A DNA stretch of 64,000 nucleotides from positions 2,762,001 through 2,826,000 of the forward strand of contig CP163498.1 of assembly GCA_041071465.1 (NCBI GenBank). Reading direction: 5' to 3'. Under the pieces are notes generated by a model. The model was not told the DNA's origin. It saw only the letters and a program-made list of their open reading frames with translations, and did not search any database. This document shows, piece by piece, positions 1 through 8,038 of this stretch. Both the position numbers and the translations under genes were made by a program. Position 1 is the stretch's first letter. Each line of letters opens with the position of its first letter. This stretch comes from Pseudomonas putida. GTDB taxonomy: Bacteria; Pseudomonadota; Gammaproteobacteria; Pseudomonadales; Pseudomonadaceae.

Positions 1-561
1 CCAGACCGAGGCGTTGACCAGCAGGTTGTCGGTGATCATGTAGTCCATGCCCAGCTGGCCGGCGATCCCGATCGAGTCCTGCAGTTTCAGGTTGCTGAAG
101 CCTTGCTGCTTGCGGGCACTGCTGAGGTCTTCATCGAAGAACAGGGTGTAGTTGATGCCCACGCCGGCATAGGGCTGGAACTTGGAGTTCGGTTCCATCG
201 GGTAGTACTGCAGCGACAGGGTCGGTGGCAGTTGCTTGATGTCGGCCAGCTTGCCGTCCAGGCCGCCGCCCAGGCCTTTTACGCCTACGGTGTGCTTGAA
301 CGGGGTGGCTGCCAGCAGCTCCAGGCCGATGTGGTCGGTGAGCATATAGGCAAAGGTCAAGCCCAGCTGGGTGTCGCTGTCCAGGGTTGCCTTGGTGCCC
401 GAAACCTTGTTGCCATCGAATTTCAGGTCGCCGCTGCTTTCGTTAGGGGCGGTGGTGATGGCGCCTGCGCGGACGATGACATCGCCTGCCTGGTGAGCGT
501 GGGCAACAGGGGCGGCGAGCGCAAGGGCCACAAGCGAGGCGCCGAGCAAGGACTTGTTCAT
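1..561 (-). CDS. oprG: OmpW/OprG family outer membrane protein (3' end outside window)
   Basis: The frame opens with ATG at 561 and runs off the left edge, so about 187 residues are visible. It starts with a signal peptide (MNKSLLGASLVALALA...HA) followed by typical OmpW sequence: VRAGAITTAPNESS, then FAYMLTDHIGLELLAATPFKHTVG, PPTLSLQYYPMEP and PYAGVGINYTLFFDE. OmpW proteins are small eight-stranded beta-barrels that let hydrophobic molecules cross the outer membrane. In Pseudomonas the family member is OprG, which is known to lie next to the same ABC-transporter operon seen here, and this supports the symbol. The C-terminal part is not visible. Family call is firm; the OprG name rests on synteny. 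Confidence 0.9.
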   Translation of the reverse strand, partial: MNKSLLGASLVALALAAPVAHAHQAGDVIVRAGAITTAPNESSGDLKFDGNKVSGTKATLDSDTQLGLTFAYMLTDHIGLELLAATPFKHTVGVKGLGGGLDGKLADIKQLPPTLSLQYYPMEPNSKFQPYAGVGINYTLFFDEDLSSARKQQGFSNLKLQDSIGIAGQLGMDYMITDNLLVNASVW

Positions 562-669
562 GGAAGCTCCCAAAGGACGTTATTAATCGAGTAGTCCAAT
601 GGTACGGAGCTGGTTAAACAGAAAGTTTGACCCAGCTCAAGAAGCGTCTTCACGAATTCGAAACAGTTC

Positions 670-1251
670 TCATCTCAGCTCATACGCGTATATTTTCTCG
701 GCCTCCATCTGGTAGCCAGCGTCGGCCAGTTCGCTGCTGGAGGCTCTAACCTGCATCTTCCCCTCGATCCAGTAAGGTTGGTAGAGGTCTTCGACGCGCA
801 CGCCCATCTCACTGAAAATGTGCACGATCTGGTTCGACGGTGGGGGTGGCACGTGGATACACGCACCGTAGTAAGGGACCAGCAGGAATTCGGTGGTGCG
901 GCCTTCTTCGCTGACCTCCAGTGGCACGATGTAGCCCGGCAGCTTGACCTGCTGGCCGTCGAGACCTTTCACCACCGGGGCATCGGGGGCTTGCTGGCGC
1001 GCGGGTGGGGCAGACTCGGCAGACAGGGCGTTGCTTAGCTGCGACATGTCGTGCAGCGGCGCCAGTTGTGGTGGGATGACCGGGGCGCCTTCGGGGATCA
1101 GGGCGGGCCAGTCCAGTTCACGGGGTTCTGAGGCCCAGGCAGGCAATGTCAGCGAGAGCAATATGACCAGTAGAAATTGTGTTGCCTTTACTGGCCTCTT
1201 CGCGGGTGAACCCGCGAAGAGGGCGATGAGGTGTTTGATCATTACGCGCAC
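670..1251 (-). CDS. DUF3299 periplasmic protein of zinc operon (PA4066-like)
   Basis: A 193-residue protein with an N-terminal hydrophobic stretch ending in LPAWA, so probably exported. The core ...LPGYIVPLEVSEEGRTTEFLLVPYYGACIHVPPPP... is characteristic of DUF3299, and the conserved Cys and His in GACIHVPPP could bind metal. It begins directly after the permease stop codon and is the last gene of the four-gene operon. The corresponding P. aeruginosa operon PA4063-PA4066 is known to be Zur-controlled and tied to zinc uptake; the precise role of this subunit is not known to me. Residues 10-19 (ALFAGSPAKR) are encoded by a perfect REP-type palindrome (1195-1222). A second Met lies at residue 4, but no start codon lies just downstream of the palindrome in frame. 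Confidence 0.8.
   Translation of the reverse strand: MRVMIKHLIALFAGSPAKRPVKATQFLLVILLSLTLPAWASEPRELDWPALIPEGAPVIPPQLAPLHDMSQLSNALSAESAPPARQQAPDAPVVKGLDGQQVKLPGYIVPLEVSEEGRTTEFLLVPYYGACIHVPPPPSNQIVHIFSEMGVRVEDLYQPYWIEGKMQVRASSSELADAGYQMEAEKIYAYELR
1195..1222. repeat. REP-type palindrome inside the DUF3299 reading frame
   Basis: Two perfect 13-base arms, CCTCTTCGCGGGT and ACCCGCGAAGAGG, are separated by GA. The core matches the cttcgcgggt...acccgcgaag REP core seen between other genes in this window (for example near 45.2 and 47.8 kb). Here it lies 30-57 bases inside the DUF3299 gene and is translated as part of the signal-peptide n-region. Confidence 0.75.
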
Positions 1252-2517
1252 TCAGAGGTGTATGGACAAACCATCGGCCAGCGACTGCCAATACGCCCGC
1301 CACGCAGGCACGCTACCCATCAGCAACGCAGCCCCCAGGATGATAGCCAGCAAGGTCCATTCATGAGCGCTAGGTAGGGCCAGTGGCAGATACAAGCCAT
1401 AGTTCGCCTGTACATACCCCTGCGCAAGGGCAATCCCCGCGTACAGCAAGCCAAGCCCGGCCACGATCCCGACCGCCGCCAGTGACAGTGCCTCCAGTAC
1501 CAGCAGCCCCGCGATATGCCAAGGCCTGGCACCGACCGAGCGTAAGATCGCCATCTCCCGGCGGCGCTCGTTGAGGCTGGTAAGAATCGCCGTGAGCATG
1601 CCAATCAGGCCGGTCAGCACCACGAACAGCGACACCACGAACAGTGCTTGTTCGGCAGTGCCCATCAGGCTCCAGAGCTCCTGCAGGGCCACCCCAGGTA
1701 GGATCGCCAGCAGCGGCTCGCTGCGGTACTCATTGATCTCCCGCTGCAGGCTGAAGGTCGCGATCTTGCTGTTCAGCCCCAGCATGAATGCAGTGATGGC
1801 GGCAGGTTGCAGGTCCATCGCGCGTGCTTGCTCGGCGCTGATGCGCCCGGCGCCACGGGCGGGTACGCCGTTGTGCCAGTCGATATGGATCGCTTCCATA
1901 CCCCCCAGGCTGATATGCAGGGTGCGATCGACCGGTGTGCCGGTGCGTTTGAGCACACCGACCACGGTGAATGGTTTGTCGTCGTGCTTGACCAGGCTGA
2001 TGGCGGCCACGCCGTGGGCCAGTACCAGCTTGTCACCCAGCTTGTAATGCAGCGCCTCGGCCACTTCGGCGCCGAGCACCACTTCGAAGGGGTCGCTGGC
2101 GAACTCACGTCCCTGGCTCAGTTCCAGGTGCTGGCGGCGACCGTACTGGTAATGGCTGAAGTAATCCGCCGTGGTACCCATCACCCTGTAGCCACGGTGG
2201 GAGTCGCCCAGCGAGATCGGGATTGCCCACTTCACCCGTGGGTCCTGGGCATAATGCTGGAAGCTGTCCCAACGGATGTTGTTGGTGGCGTTACCAATGC
2301 GGAACACCGAATACAGCAGCAGGTTCACCGAGCCAGAGCGGGCGCCGACGATCAGGTCGGTTCCGCTGATGGTGCTGGCGAAGCTGGCGCGAGCCTCGGT
2401 ACGGACCCGCTCCACGGCCAGCAGCAGGCACACCGACAAGGCAATGGCAAAAGCGGTCAGAAACGCAGTGAAACGGCGGTTGGCCAGGCTGGCCAGGGCA
2501 AGGCGGAGCAGGTACAT
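1252..2517 (-). CDS. ABC transporter permease, FtsX/MacB type (PA4065-like)
   Basis: ATG at 2517 shares one base with the ATPase stop (TGATG), giving 421 residues; a longer frame to 2637 only overlaps the ATPase gene. The protein has one N-terminal membrane segment (RFTAFLTAFAIALSVCLLLAVE), a large periplasmic domain of about 230 residues, and three C-terminal segments (ALFVVSLFVVLTGLIGMLTAILTSL, LEALSLAAVGIVAGLGLLYAG, LLAIILGAALLMGSVPAW). NERRREMAILRSVGARPWHI is the classic coupling-helix motif of FtsX-like permeases. Such permeases usually act as mechanotransmitters or extruders rather than classical importers. Context suggests a role in zinc homeostasis, with the ATPase upstream and the DUF3299 and DUF2796 proteins as periplasmic partners. 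Confidence 0.88.
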   Translation of the reverse strand: MYLLRLALASLANRRFTAFLTAFAIALSVCLLLAVERVRTEARASFASTISGTDLIVGARSGSVNLLLYSVFRIGNATNNIRWDSFQHYAQDPRVKWAIPISLGDSHRGYRVMGTTADYFSHYQYGRRQHLELSQGREFASDPFEVVLGAEVAEALHYKLGDKLVLAHGVAAISLVKHDDKPFTVVGVLKRTGTPVDRTLHISLGGMEAIHIDWHNGVPARGAGRISAEQARAMDLQPAAITAFMLGLNSKIATFSLQREINEYRSEPLLAILPGVALQELWSLMGTAEQALFVVSLFVVLTGLIGMLTAILTSLNERRREMAILRSVGARPWHIAGLLVLEALSLAAVGIVAGLGLLYAGIALAQGYVQANYGLYLPLALPSAHEWTLLAIILGAALLMGSVPAWRAYWQSLADGLSIHL

Positions 2518-3227
2518 CAGGCCTCCCGGGGCTTGGCGGCGCGGTTGAGGTCGGCCAGGGAAAGGTGGCGGTCGAACAGCGGTGCCAGGCTTTGATCGTG
2601 GCTGACGAACAACAAGCTTGCGCCGGCGGCGCGGCACTCATCGAACAGCAGGCGGATGAACGCTTCGCGGGTGTCGGTATCCAGTGCCGAAGTCGGCTCG
2701 TCGGCAATCACCAACTCGGGCTGGCCGATCAGTGCGCGGGCGGCGGCGACCCGCTGCTGCTGGCCGATCGACAGGCTGTCGGCGCGGCGGGCGAGCAGGG
2801 CGGGGTCGTCCAGGCCCAGGTGCGCCAACAGCGTGCTGGCTGCCTGGTCGACACCGCCATGGCGCTGCTCGGCGCGGGCCTTGCGGCTGCGCGAGAAGCG
2901 GCAGGGCAGCTCGACGTTTTCACGTACCGACAGAAATGGCAGCAGGTTGAACTGCTGAAAGATGTACCCCGTGTGATCCACCCGAAAACGGTCGCGGGCG
3001 CCCTGACTCAGCCCGCCGAGGTCCTGGCCGAGCAACTCGATACGGCCCTGGGCGGGCACGCTCACCCCGCCCAGCAGGCCCAGCAAGGTGGTCTTGCCAC
3101 TGCCGCTGGGGCCCTTGAGGAACAAGGCTTCACCAGCGTTCAGGCGCAAGGCTGGAATGTCCAGCAGCGGCGGCTGACCTGGCCAGGCGAACACCAGGTC
3201 ACGCAGTTCGATCAACGGCTGGCTCAT
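2517..3227 (-). CDS. ABC transporter ATP-binding protein (PA4064-like)
   Basis: A 236-residue LolD/MacB-type ATPase. Visible motifs are Walker A GPSGSGKTT (39-47), Q-loop YIFQQFNLLPFLSV (88-101), signature LSIGQQQ (152-158), Walker B LVIADEPTSALD (172-183) and the switch His in LLFVSHD. It energises the FtsX-type permease encoded immediately downstream, which it overlaps by one base. Its start follows the stop codon of the His-rich DUF2796 gene without a gap, so translation is probably coupled. The signature reads LSIGQQQ where LSGGQQQ is usual; S-I-G variants occur in this subfamily and need not abolish activity. Confidence 0.92.
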   Translation of the reverse strand: MSQPLIELRDLVFAWPGQPPLLDIPALRLNAGEALFLKGPSGSGKTTLLGLLGGVSVPAQGRIELLGQDLGGLSQGARDRFRVDHTGYIFQQFNLLPFLSVRENVELPCRFSRSRKARAEQRHGGVDQAASTLLAHLGLDDPALLARRADSLSIGQQQRVAAARALIGQPELVIADEPTSALDTDTREAFIRLLFDECRAAGASLLFVSHDQSLAPLFDRHLSLADLNRAAKPREA

Positions 3228-3803
3228 TCAGAAGGCGACCGTTGCCTGGGCCGGCGTGGTTTCCACACCTTTCTGGCCATTGGGGCCGATCAGTTGCACG
3301 TTGATTTTCTGGGTGGCCGGGAAGGCCTTGAACAGTGGTGCCAGGTCCACCTGTGTCAGTTTCTCGGGGTTGGCGCAGGTCAGCTGGTAATGGGCGCCAA
3401 TGTCGCTGTGTTGGTGCCCATGCTCATGATCGTCGCCATCCTCGTCGGCTTTCGGGGCGTCACCGAACAGCGGGCTTTCCAGCGCCTGCTGTTCTTCTTT
3501 GCAGCCTGCGGCAGCAGCCAGGCCGACCAGCGTCAACGGTTGTTCGAGCTGCTGGCGTACGGCGGCGACCTTGGCCTTGTCGGCATCGCTGCTGGCCGCG
3601 TGCTCGAAACCGACCAGGTTCATGGCCGGGCTGTCCAGCTCAAGCTCCAGGGTGTTGCCATCGAGTACGACGTTGAGCTTGGCTACGCCATGCTCATGGG
3701 CGCCGAGTGTGCCATGGGCGTGGTCGTGATCATGGTCATCGTGGGCATGGGCCACGGCCAGTGGCAGCAAGGCGAAGGGCAGGGCGAGCAGCAGGCGACG
3801 CAT
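3228..3803 (-). CDS. DUF2796 (ZrgA-like) periplasmic zinc-binding protein (PA4063-like)
   Basis: A 191-residue exported protein with a cleavable signal (MRRLLLALPFALLPLAVAHA) followed at once by a dense metal-binding tract HDDHDHDHAHGTLGAHEHG. A second His/Asp cluster, DEDGDDHEHGHQHSD, sits near residue 125. Such tracts typically capture Zn(II) in the periplasm, and the DUF2796 family includes zinc-responsive ZrgA of Vibrio. As first gene of the operon behind a Zur-like box it is probably made when zinc is scarce, binding zinc for the downstream ABC system. How it hands zinc on cannot be read from sequence. Confidence 0.88.
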   Translation of the reverse strand: MRRLLLALPFALLPLAVAHAHDDHDHDHAHGTLGAHEHGVAKLNVVLDGNTLELELDSPAMNLVGFEHAASSDADKAKVAAVRQQLEQPLTLVGLAAAAGCKEEQQALESPLFGDAPKADEDGDDHEHGHQHSDIGAHYQLTCANPEKLTQVDLAPLFKAFPATQKINVQLIGPNGQKGVETTPAQATVAF

Positions 3804-3832
3804 GGACGACTCCGGAGCGGGCTGGAAGATTG

Positions 3833-3847
3833 AGTTATGTTATAACA
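3833..3847 (-). promoter_or_regulatory. Probable Zur operator of the zinc operon
   Basis: The sequence AGTTATGTTATAACA matches 13 of 15 positions of the gamma-proteobacterial Zur core TGTTATAWTATAACA and lies 30 bases upstream of the DUF2796 start. The inner TGTTATAACA is a perfect palindrome. Position and operon content fit repression by zinc-loaded Zur. The match was made by eye against a remembered consensus. Confidence 0.7.
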
Positions 3848-3933
3848 ATTTTTCTGCGCGCCGCCAGCCTGCGTGGCTAAGGTTTCATGTTGCGGTAGCA
3901 TGGCTGCATTGACCTGGGCTCAAGGAATGCATC

Positions 3934-4293
3934 ATGAGAATTCGCGGACAGATTGGTGAATGGCCAGTGGACCTGACCATTGAGCTGGCGCCAGAAGAGT
4001 GGGCGCAGCTGGGGCAACGGGTGACGGGGCGTGAGGCGTCTGTAGACGCAACCGCAGTGGTCCACGCCCCGCCAAGTCAGGATGATGGGCAATGGGCAAC
4101 AGCACGTGAGTTACTGCAACGGGCCGGGCACGTCGCAGGGCCTCAGCTGTTGGAGCAATTGGAAGCGCTGGTAGGAAGTGTCGCGGCAGGTAAACGATTG
4201 TTGGTCAGGTTGCGCCATAGTCCAGATGTGCGGGTTGAAAACGTGGGTGATGCGCCGGTTTACCATTGGGTGGGGCCACGAAAAGCCGAATGA
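3934..4293 (+). CDS. Conserved hypothetical protein, 119 aa
   Basis: A cytoplasmic-looking protein beginning MRIRGQIGEWPVDLTIELAPEEWAQLG and ending YHWVGPRKAE, with no signal peptide, membrane segment or motif I recognise. It has an amphipathic, alanine/leucine-rich middle (ARELLQRAGHVAGPQLLEQLEALVGS). The start ATG follows AAGGAATGC, and codon use resembles core Pseudomonas genes. It is divergent from the zinc operon, with the Zur-like box about 90 bases upstream of its start, so shared regulation is possible but unproven. Function unknown. Confidence 0.65.
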   Translation: MRIRGQIGEWPVDLTIELAPEEWAQLGQRVTGREASVDATAVVHAPPSQDDGQWATARELLQRAGHVAGPQLLEQLEALVGSVAAGKRLLVRLRHSPDVRVENVGDAPVYHWVGPRKAE

Positions 4294-4370
4294 CCTGTCA
4301 TTTCTGCCAGTTGTGACGCTTTGGGTGATACGTGACAGTCACCTGAACGGCACTACCGCGGGTGGAAAAA

Positions 4371-5855
4371 ATGGATATCAGCAATGGCGCAAACGATGAA
4401 GTCCGCTCCGGCGAGGATAGCCTTTACGGCTGGCCCTTCATGGTGTTCTTCGACTGGCGCAAGGTGAATGAGTATTGGAACGCTCATGCGCTAGAACCGC
4501 AGGGCGACGGGTTCTGTGCGAAGGATATCGAGTTTGAAATCGACACGACAATGGAATCGGCGCGGTACTTCCGATGCTCATTGGGGCCATTGAAATTGCA
4601 GGTGACGGGCGGTGACGGTAGCCCGTTACGGTGGGTGGTCAGACGCAGAATCTTGTCGTGTGTAGTTATTCACCTGGCCCGTTCATTGGGTGGGCGGACA
4701 AGGATCATCACTCAAGTACGGCATGTCATAGAGGAGCAAGGTATTGAGCTCTGCCTGGAAATAGACCTCGAAGCCAACGCAGGACGCTATGACAGTGAGC
4801 ATCGGGTTTCACTAGGGTGGGCTAAATATCCCGTTTTCTATCTCTCCAGTGCCTATCAAGCATCCACTCGCGATGAACAGGGGGCATTGCCCTATGCGCT
4901 CTTTTTCAAGGGGCAGGCTGATTCCAGCAAATTCATTCAGCTTGGTAAAATTCAGCCGTTGAGCACCGGGGTACTCAAACCCATGCATTTCTGGCTTCGT
5001 TCGGTAACCCCGGTAAATACACAATCATCGTTTCTAGCCCTGCATCCAGTGATTGGGGAGCACGGTAGCGGTTCGTTTCCCAACACCTACCCTTCTATTC
5101 CTGTATCAACGGCAGGCGTGTCCATGGTGCTGGATGCGACGCGCTATCCTGGGGCAGTGCTTGCCCAGCAGGATATACAAGACTGCCCCAGCCTCTTCAT
5201 CCCACCGGGGCTTGTGCAGAGTGGGGTCTTGGAAACGGATGGCTCAATTGTTAGGAGTCGCTTTGAACGTCAACTGAATGAGCGTCCATTCGCACAGGTG
5301 CAAGTTGAGGGCCAGTCGTTCGGCCTTGAACCCATGGTGCGGGTGATTAATGGGGCGCAAACGGTAACGCTGAGCCTTTTGCCCAGTAATACAGGTGAGC
5401 CTCCAAAGTGGGGGAGTCAATATGGCGGTCAGGTAGAGCCAAAGGGTTGGGGGTGTACCTTCCTACCTGACGAACGGGAAGCATCTGGTATCGAGACACT
5501 GTGCGAGTATTGCGTTATTCAGGCCGCTGTGGATAACCGCGCGTTCACGTCCACAGTTGTGGTTCTTCGAGGCGTACCGACCGGCTATATTCGTTTGACG
5601 CCGTCATTACATGGTCATGTAAAGCTGTGCTATCGAATGGGAGGTCAGGAAGTCGTTATCCCCCATGAAAAAACCTATTGGAATGGGCTTAACTGTTTTA
5701 TTGCCAGCAATGGGGCTATCGAACGGTTTGATAATGAGCCCTTTTGTATCATTCGGGCGCACAGCGATCTGGGCGAGGCGTTGATCTGGGCAGTGTTGAT
5801 CTTGCCTGTCCCACTGATCGACGCGCAGACGGCGCTGAGCCTTGATATTGGCTAA
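4371..5855 (+). CDS. Orphan protein resembling P47/TULIP family
   Basis: ATG at 4371 (GGTGG upstream) gives 494 residues; GTG at 4362 would add three. There is no signal peptide. The N-terminal part reads YGWPFMVFFDWRKVNEYW..., followed by SLGPLKLQVTGGDGSPLRW. This recalls the tYGWDxVxxxxxxxVN opening and the GG-containing strand of P47/OrfX proteins, lipid-binding-type TULIP folds first known from botulinum toxin clusters and also found singly in pseudomonads. No toxin, OrfX partner or secretion gene is next to it. GC is visibly lower than in neighbours, with codons such as ATA, TTA and AGG, suggesting acquisition. The family assignment is by pattern only; the alternative is an unrelated beta-rich orphan. 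Confidence 0.5.
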   Translation: MDISNGANDEVRSGEDSLYGWPFMVFFDWRKVNEYWNAHALEPQGDGFCAKDIEFEIDTTMESARYFRCSLGPLKLQVTGGDGSPLRWVVRRRILSCVVIHLARSLGGRTRIITQVRHVIEEQGIELCLEIDLEANAGRYDSEHRVSLGWAKYPVFYLSSAYQASTRDEQGALPYALFFKGQADSSKFIQLGKIQPLSTGVLKPMHFWLRSVTPVNTQSSFLALHPVIGEHGSGSFPNTYPSIPVSTAGVSMVLDATRYPGAVLAQQDIQDCPSLFIPPGLVQSGVLETDGSIVRSRFERQLNERPFAQVQVEGQSFGLEPMVRVINGAQTVTLSLLPSNTGEPPKWGSQYGGQVEPKGWGCTFLPDEREASGIETLCEYCVIQAAVDNRAFTSTVVVLRGVPTGYIRLTPSLHGHVKLCYRMGGQEVVIPHEKTYWNGLNCFIASNGAIERFDNEPFCIIRAHSDLGEALIWAVLILPVPLIDAQTALSLDIG

Positions 5856-5878
5856 TACCTATAGAGTCGATCGATGCA

Positions 5879-5898
5879 GCCGCCCGATGTCAGGCGGC
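5879..5898. terminator. Possible hairpin between convergent genes
   Basis: GCCGCC and GGCGGC arms enclose CGATGTCA between the P47-like gene and the convergent cnoX gene. There is no T-run, so terminator function is only suggested by location. Confidence 0.3.
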
Positions 5899-5916
5899 CG
5901 TACCTGGCATTGGCTA

Positions 5917-6789
5917 TCAATACATCGCAGCGAACAGCTTGCGTCGGTAAACGTTGACCAGCGGGTGATCATTGCCCAGTAGCTCGAACACCTGCAGCAA
6001 TGCCTTCTGCGGCAGCCCATTCTCATAGGCACGGTTACGCTGGAACAGCTTCAGCAACCCCTCCAGCGCCGCCTCATACTGCTGGCGCGCCAGTTGCTGG
6101 ATGCTCAGCTGATAAGCCGCCTCGTCATCCTGCGGGTTCTGCGCCAGGCGGCTTTTCAGGTCAGCCACTTCCGGCAGGCTGGCAGCCTGGCGCAGGAAGG
6201 TCAGCTGGGCCTTGGCGCCCGCCAGTGCAGCTTTGTGTTCGTCAGTCTTGACCGCATCCAATACCACCTGCGCTTCGCCCAGCTCACCACGCTCGGCCAG
6301 GCAGCGAGCGTACAGAATCAGCGCTTCGGCATTGCTGTTGTCCTCACCCAGCAGCACCTGCAGCAGTGCTTCGGCTTCGGCGAAGCGGCTTTCGGCAAAC
6401 AGTGCCTTGGCCTGCTCCAGCGGCGAAGCGACGGGTGCGGCGGGCATTTGCACATGCGGCTCGAGCATGGCGCGAATCGCCGATTCCGGCTGTGCTCCGG
6501 CGAAACCGTCCACCGGCTGGCCGTCCTTGAACAGGACCACGGTCGGCAGGCTGCGGATGCCGAACTGGGCAACCACCTGTTGCTCCACGTCGCAATTGAT
6601 CTTGGCCAGCAGCAGTTCGCCCTGGTAACCCTCGGCGATCTTGGCCAGCAACGGCATCAGCGCCTTGCACGGCGCGCACCACTCGGCCCAGAAGTCCACC
6701 AGCACCGGCTTGTGGAAGGAGTTCTCGATCACCAGTTGCTGGAAGGTGGCATCGGTGGCGTCGAAAATGTAAGGCGTGTCTTGGCTCAT
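5917..6789 (-). CDS. cnoX: CnoX/YbbN co-chaperone, thioredoxin-TPR protein
   Basis: ATG at 6789 gives 290 residues (MSQDTPYIFDATDATFQQLV); a longer frame to 7038 only overlaps the neighbouring gene antisense to nothing useful. Residues 1-110 are a thioredoxin fold with an intact active site WCAPC (37-41) and the cis-Pro loop SLPTVVLF. Residues 120-290 form TPR-like repeats (LEQAKALFAESRFAEAEALLQVLL, DEAAYQLSIQQLARQQYEAALEGLL). CnoX delivers over-oxidised or unfolded clients to GroEL and DnaK. The E. coli protein lacks CXXC, so this one is probably redox-active as a thiol oxidoreductase. It is encoded just downstream of a lipoprotein and a methyltransferase on the same strand. Confidence 0.9.
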   Translation of the reverse strand: MSQDTPYIFDATDATFQQLVIENSFHKPVLVDFWAEWCAPCKALMPLLAKIAEGYQGELLLAKINCDVEQQVVAQFGIRSLPTVVLFKDGQPVDGFAGAQPESAIRAMLEPHVQMPAAPVASPLEQAKALFAESRFAEAEALLQVLLGEDNSNAEALILYARCLAERGELGEAQVVLDAVKTDEHKAALAGAKAQLTFLRQAASLPEVADLKSRLAQNPQDDEAAYQLSIQQLARQQYEAALEGLLKLFQRNRAYENGLPQKALLQVFELLGNDHPLVNVYRRKLFAAMY

Positions 6790-6820
6790 TGCGACTCTCG
6801 CAAACTCGTGAATGGCACCA

Positions 6821-7480
6821 CTATAAGGCGTCGCGGCTGGCGTGGTACAGGCTGACCCGGCGGAATTCGTGCGGCTCGGCCAGGTCTGGCAGGGTGAGTG
6901 CTTCAAGCACGCCCAACTGCCGGTACAGCGGGTGGCTGAAATCCCGTACTCGTGAGTCGGCCACCAGGGCCTGGCGACCGCGGCCAAGGAAGGCGTCCAG
7001 CAAGGGCAAGTTGGCGCGGTCGTACAGTACGTCTGCAACCAGGATTAGGTCGAAACGGTCGGCTTCTGCGAAGAAATCGCTGCTGTAGCTCAGCTCGACG
7101 CCGTTCAGCGCGGCATTCGCGCGGCAGGCGTCGAGGGCCAGCGGGTCGAGGTCGCAGGCCACCACCTCCAATGCACCGGCGCGTGCTGCGGCAATGCCGG
7201 CGATACCGGAGCCTGCGCCGAAGTCCAGCACGCGCTTGCCCGCCACCCATTCGGGGCGCTCGGCCAGGTAGCGGGCCATGGCCAGGCCGCTGGCCCAGCA
7301 AAAGCTCCAGTAGGGCGGTTCTTCCAGAATGCGCCGGGTTTCTTCGCTGCTGAAGGCCCGGTCCATGTTCTGGTCATCGATCAGCCACAGCTTCAGGTCG
7401 CAGCCGGGCAGTTCGCTGACGACCAGGCGCGCTTCGCCTATCAGGCCGCTGAGCGCCTGTTGCAGGGCCAGCGGTGCCAC
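6821..7480 (-). CDS. Class I SAM-dependent methyltransferase, protein-lysine type
   Basis: 219 residues with SAM motif [13 protein letters not shown] (84-95), acidic post-I strand VVACDLDP (107-113) and motif [10 protein letters not shown]. The [11 protein letters not shown] block (55-65) just before motif I is typical of the methyltransferase-16/ETFB-lysine methyltransferase-like group, which acts on protein lysines. The bacterial substrate is unknown to me. The stop of the upstream lipoprotein gene lies at 7481, directly before this start, so the two are co-transcribed, with cnoX 31 bases downstream. Confidence 0.82.
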   Translation of the reverse strand: MAPLALQQALSGLIGEARLVVSELPGCDLKLWLIDDQNMDRAFSSEETRRILEEPPYWSFCWASGLAMARYLAERPEWVAGKRVLDFGAGSGIAGIAAARAGALEVVACDLDPLALDACRANAALNGVELSYSSDFFAEADRFDLILVADVLYDRANLPLLDAFLGRGRQALVADSRVRDFSHPLYRQLGVLEALTLPDLAEPHEFRRVSLYHASRDAL

Positions 7481-7933
7481 TTACGGCGCCTTCTCGAAAC
7501 GCAGCGGGCCAGTGGCTTGGGTTTGGGCCTGGGTAATGCGCACGGGGGGCAGGTGCATGATCAGTTGGCCGGAGCTGCTGGCACGGCCACGCAGCTCGAC
7601 CCGCGCACCGGCCGGGAAGGCTTCGGGGTTGAAGCGCAGGTGATAGGGCAGGGCCTGGCCGGTACCGGTCAGGGTGCTGCTGGCCAGCAGGCCTTGCGGG
7701 CGGTCGCGTTCGTCGATGACCAGCAAGGCCAGCTCCACGTTGGCACCGGCCGGAATTTCCAGCAAGGTGCCACTCAGCTCGCGCTGGTAGGCCGGCAGCG
7801 GGCCCAGTACTTCGGCCTGCTTGGCCGAGCGGGCGGGCGTGGGGGCTGGGAGGTTGTCGGTCTTCGGCCTGTCGCTGCCGCAGGCGGCGAGCAGGGCGGC
7901 GCAGCACAGCACGACGAGCGCTCGGTAGTGCAT
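7481..7933 (-). CDS. YbaY family lipoprotein
   Basis: 150 residues with a lipoprotein signal: hydrophobic [11 protein letters not shown] then lipobox LAAC with the lipidated Cys at residue 18. A Pro/Ala-rich linker leads to a beta-rich domain ([27 protein letters not shown] ... [35 protein letters not shown]) that matches the YbaY/YscW-like (type III secretion pilotin-like) lipoprotein pattern. Members of this family outside secretion clusters have no defined role; an envelope location is the safe inference. It is divergent from nrdR. Confidence 0.82.
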   Translation of the reverse strand: MHYRALVVLCCAALLAACGSDRPKTDNLPAPTPARSAKQAEVLGPLPAYQRELSGTLLEIPAGANVELALLVIDERDRPQGLLASSTLTGTGQALPYHLRFNPEAFPAGARVELRGRASSSGQLIMHLPPVRITQAQTQATGPLRFEKAP

Positions 7934-8038
7934 GGGGAGTCCTTCACGGGCAGATTTCCCATGGATGTTAACCCCTTTGGCTTGTCTTGCCAGTGCAATG
8001 CGCTACCATGGCCCTCCCTTTTTTTGTTGCCTGCCACC

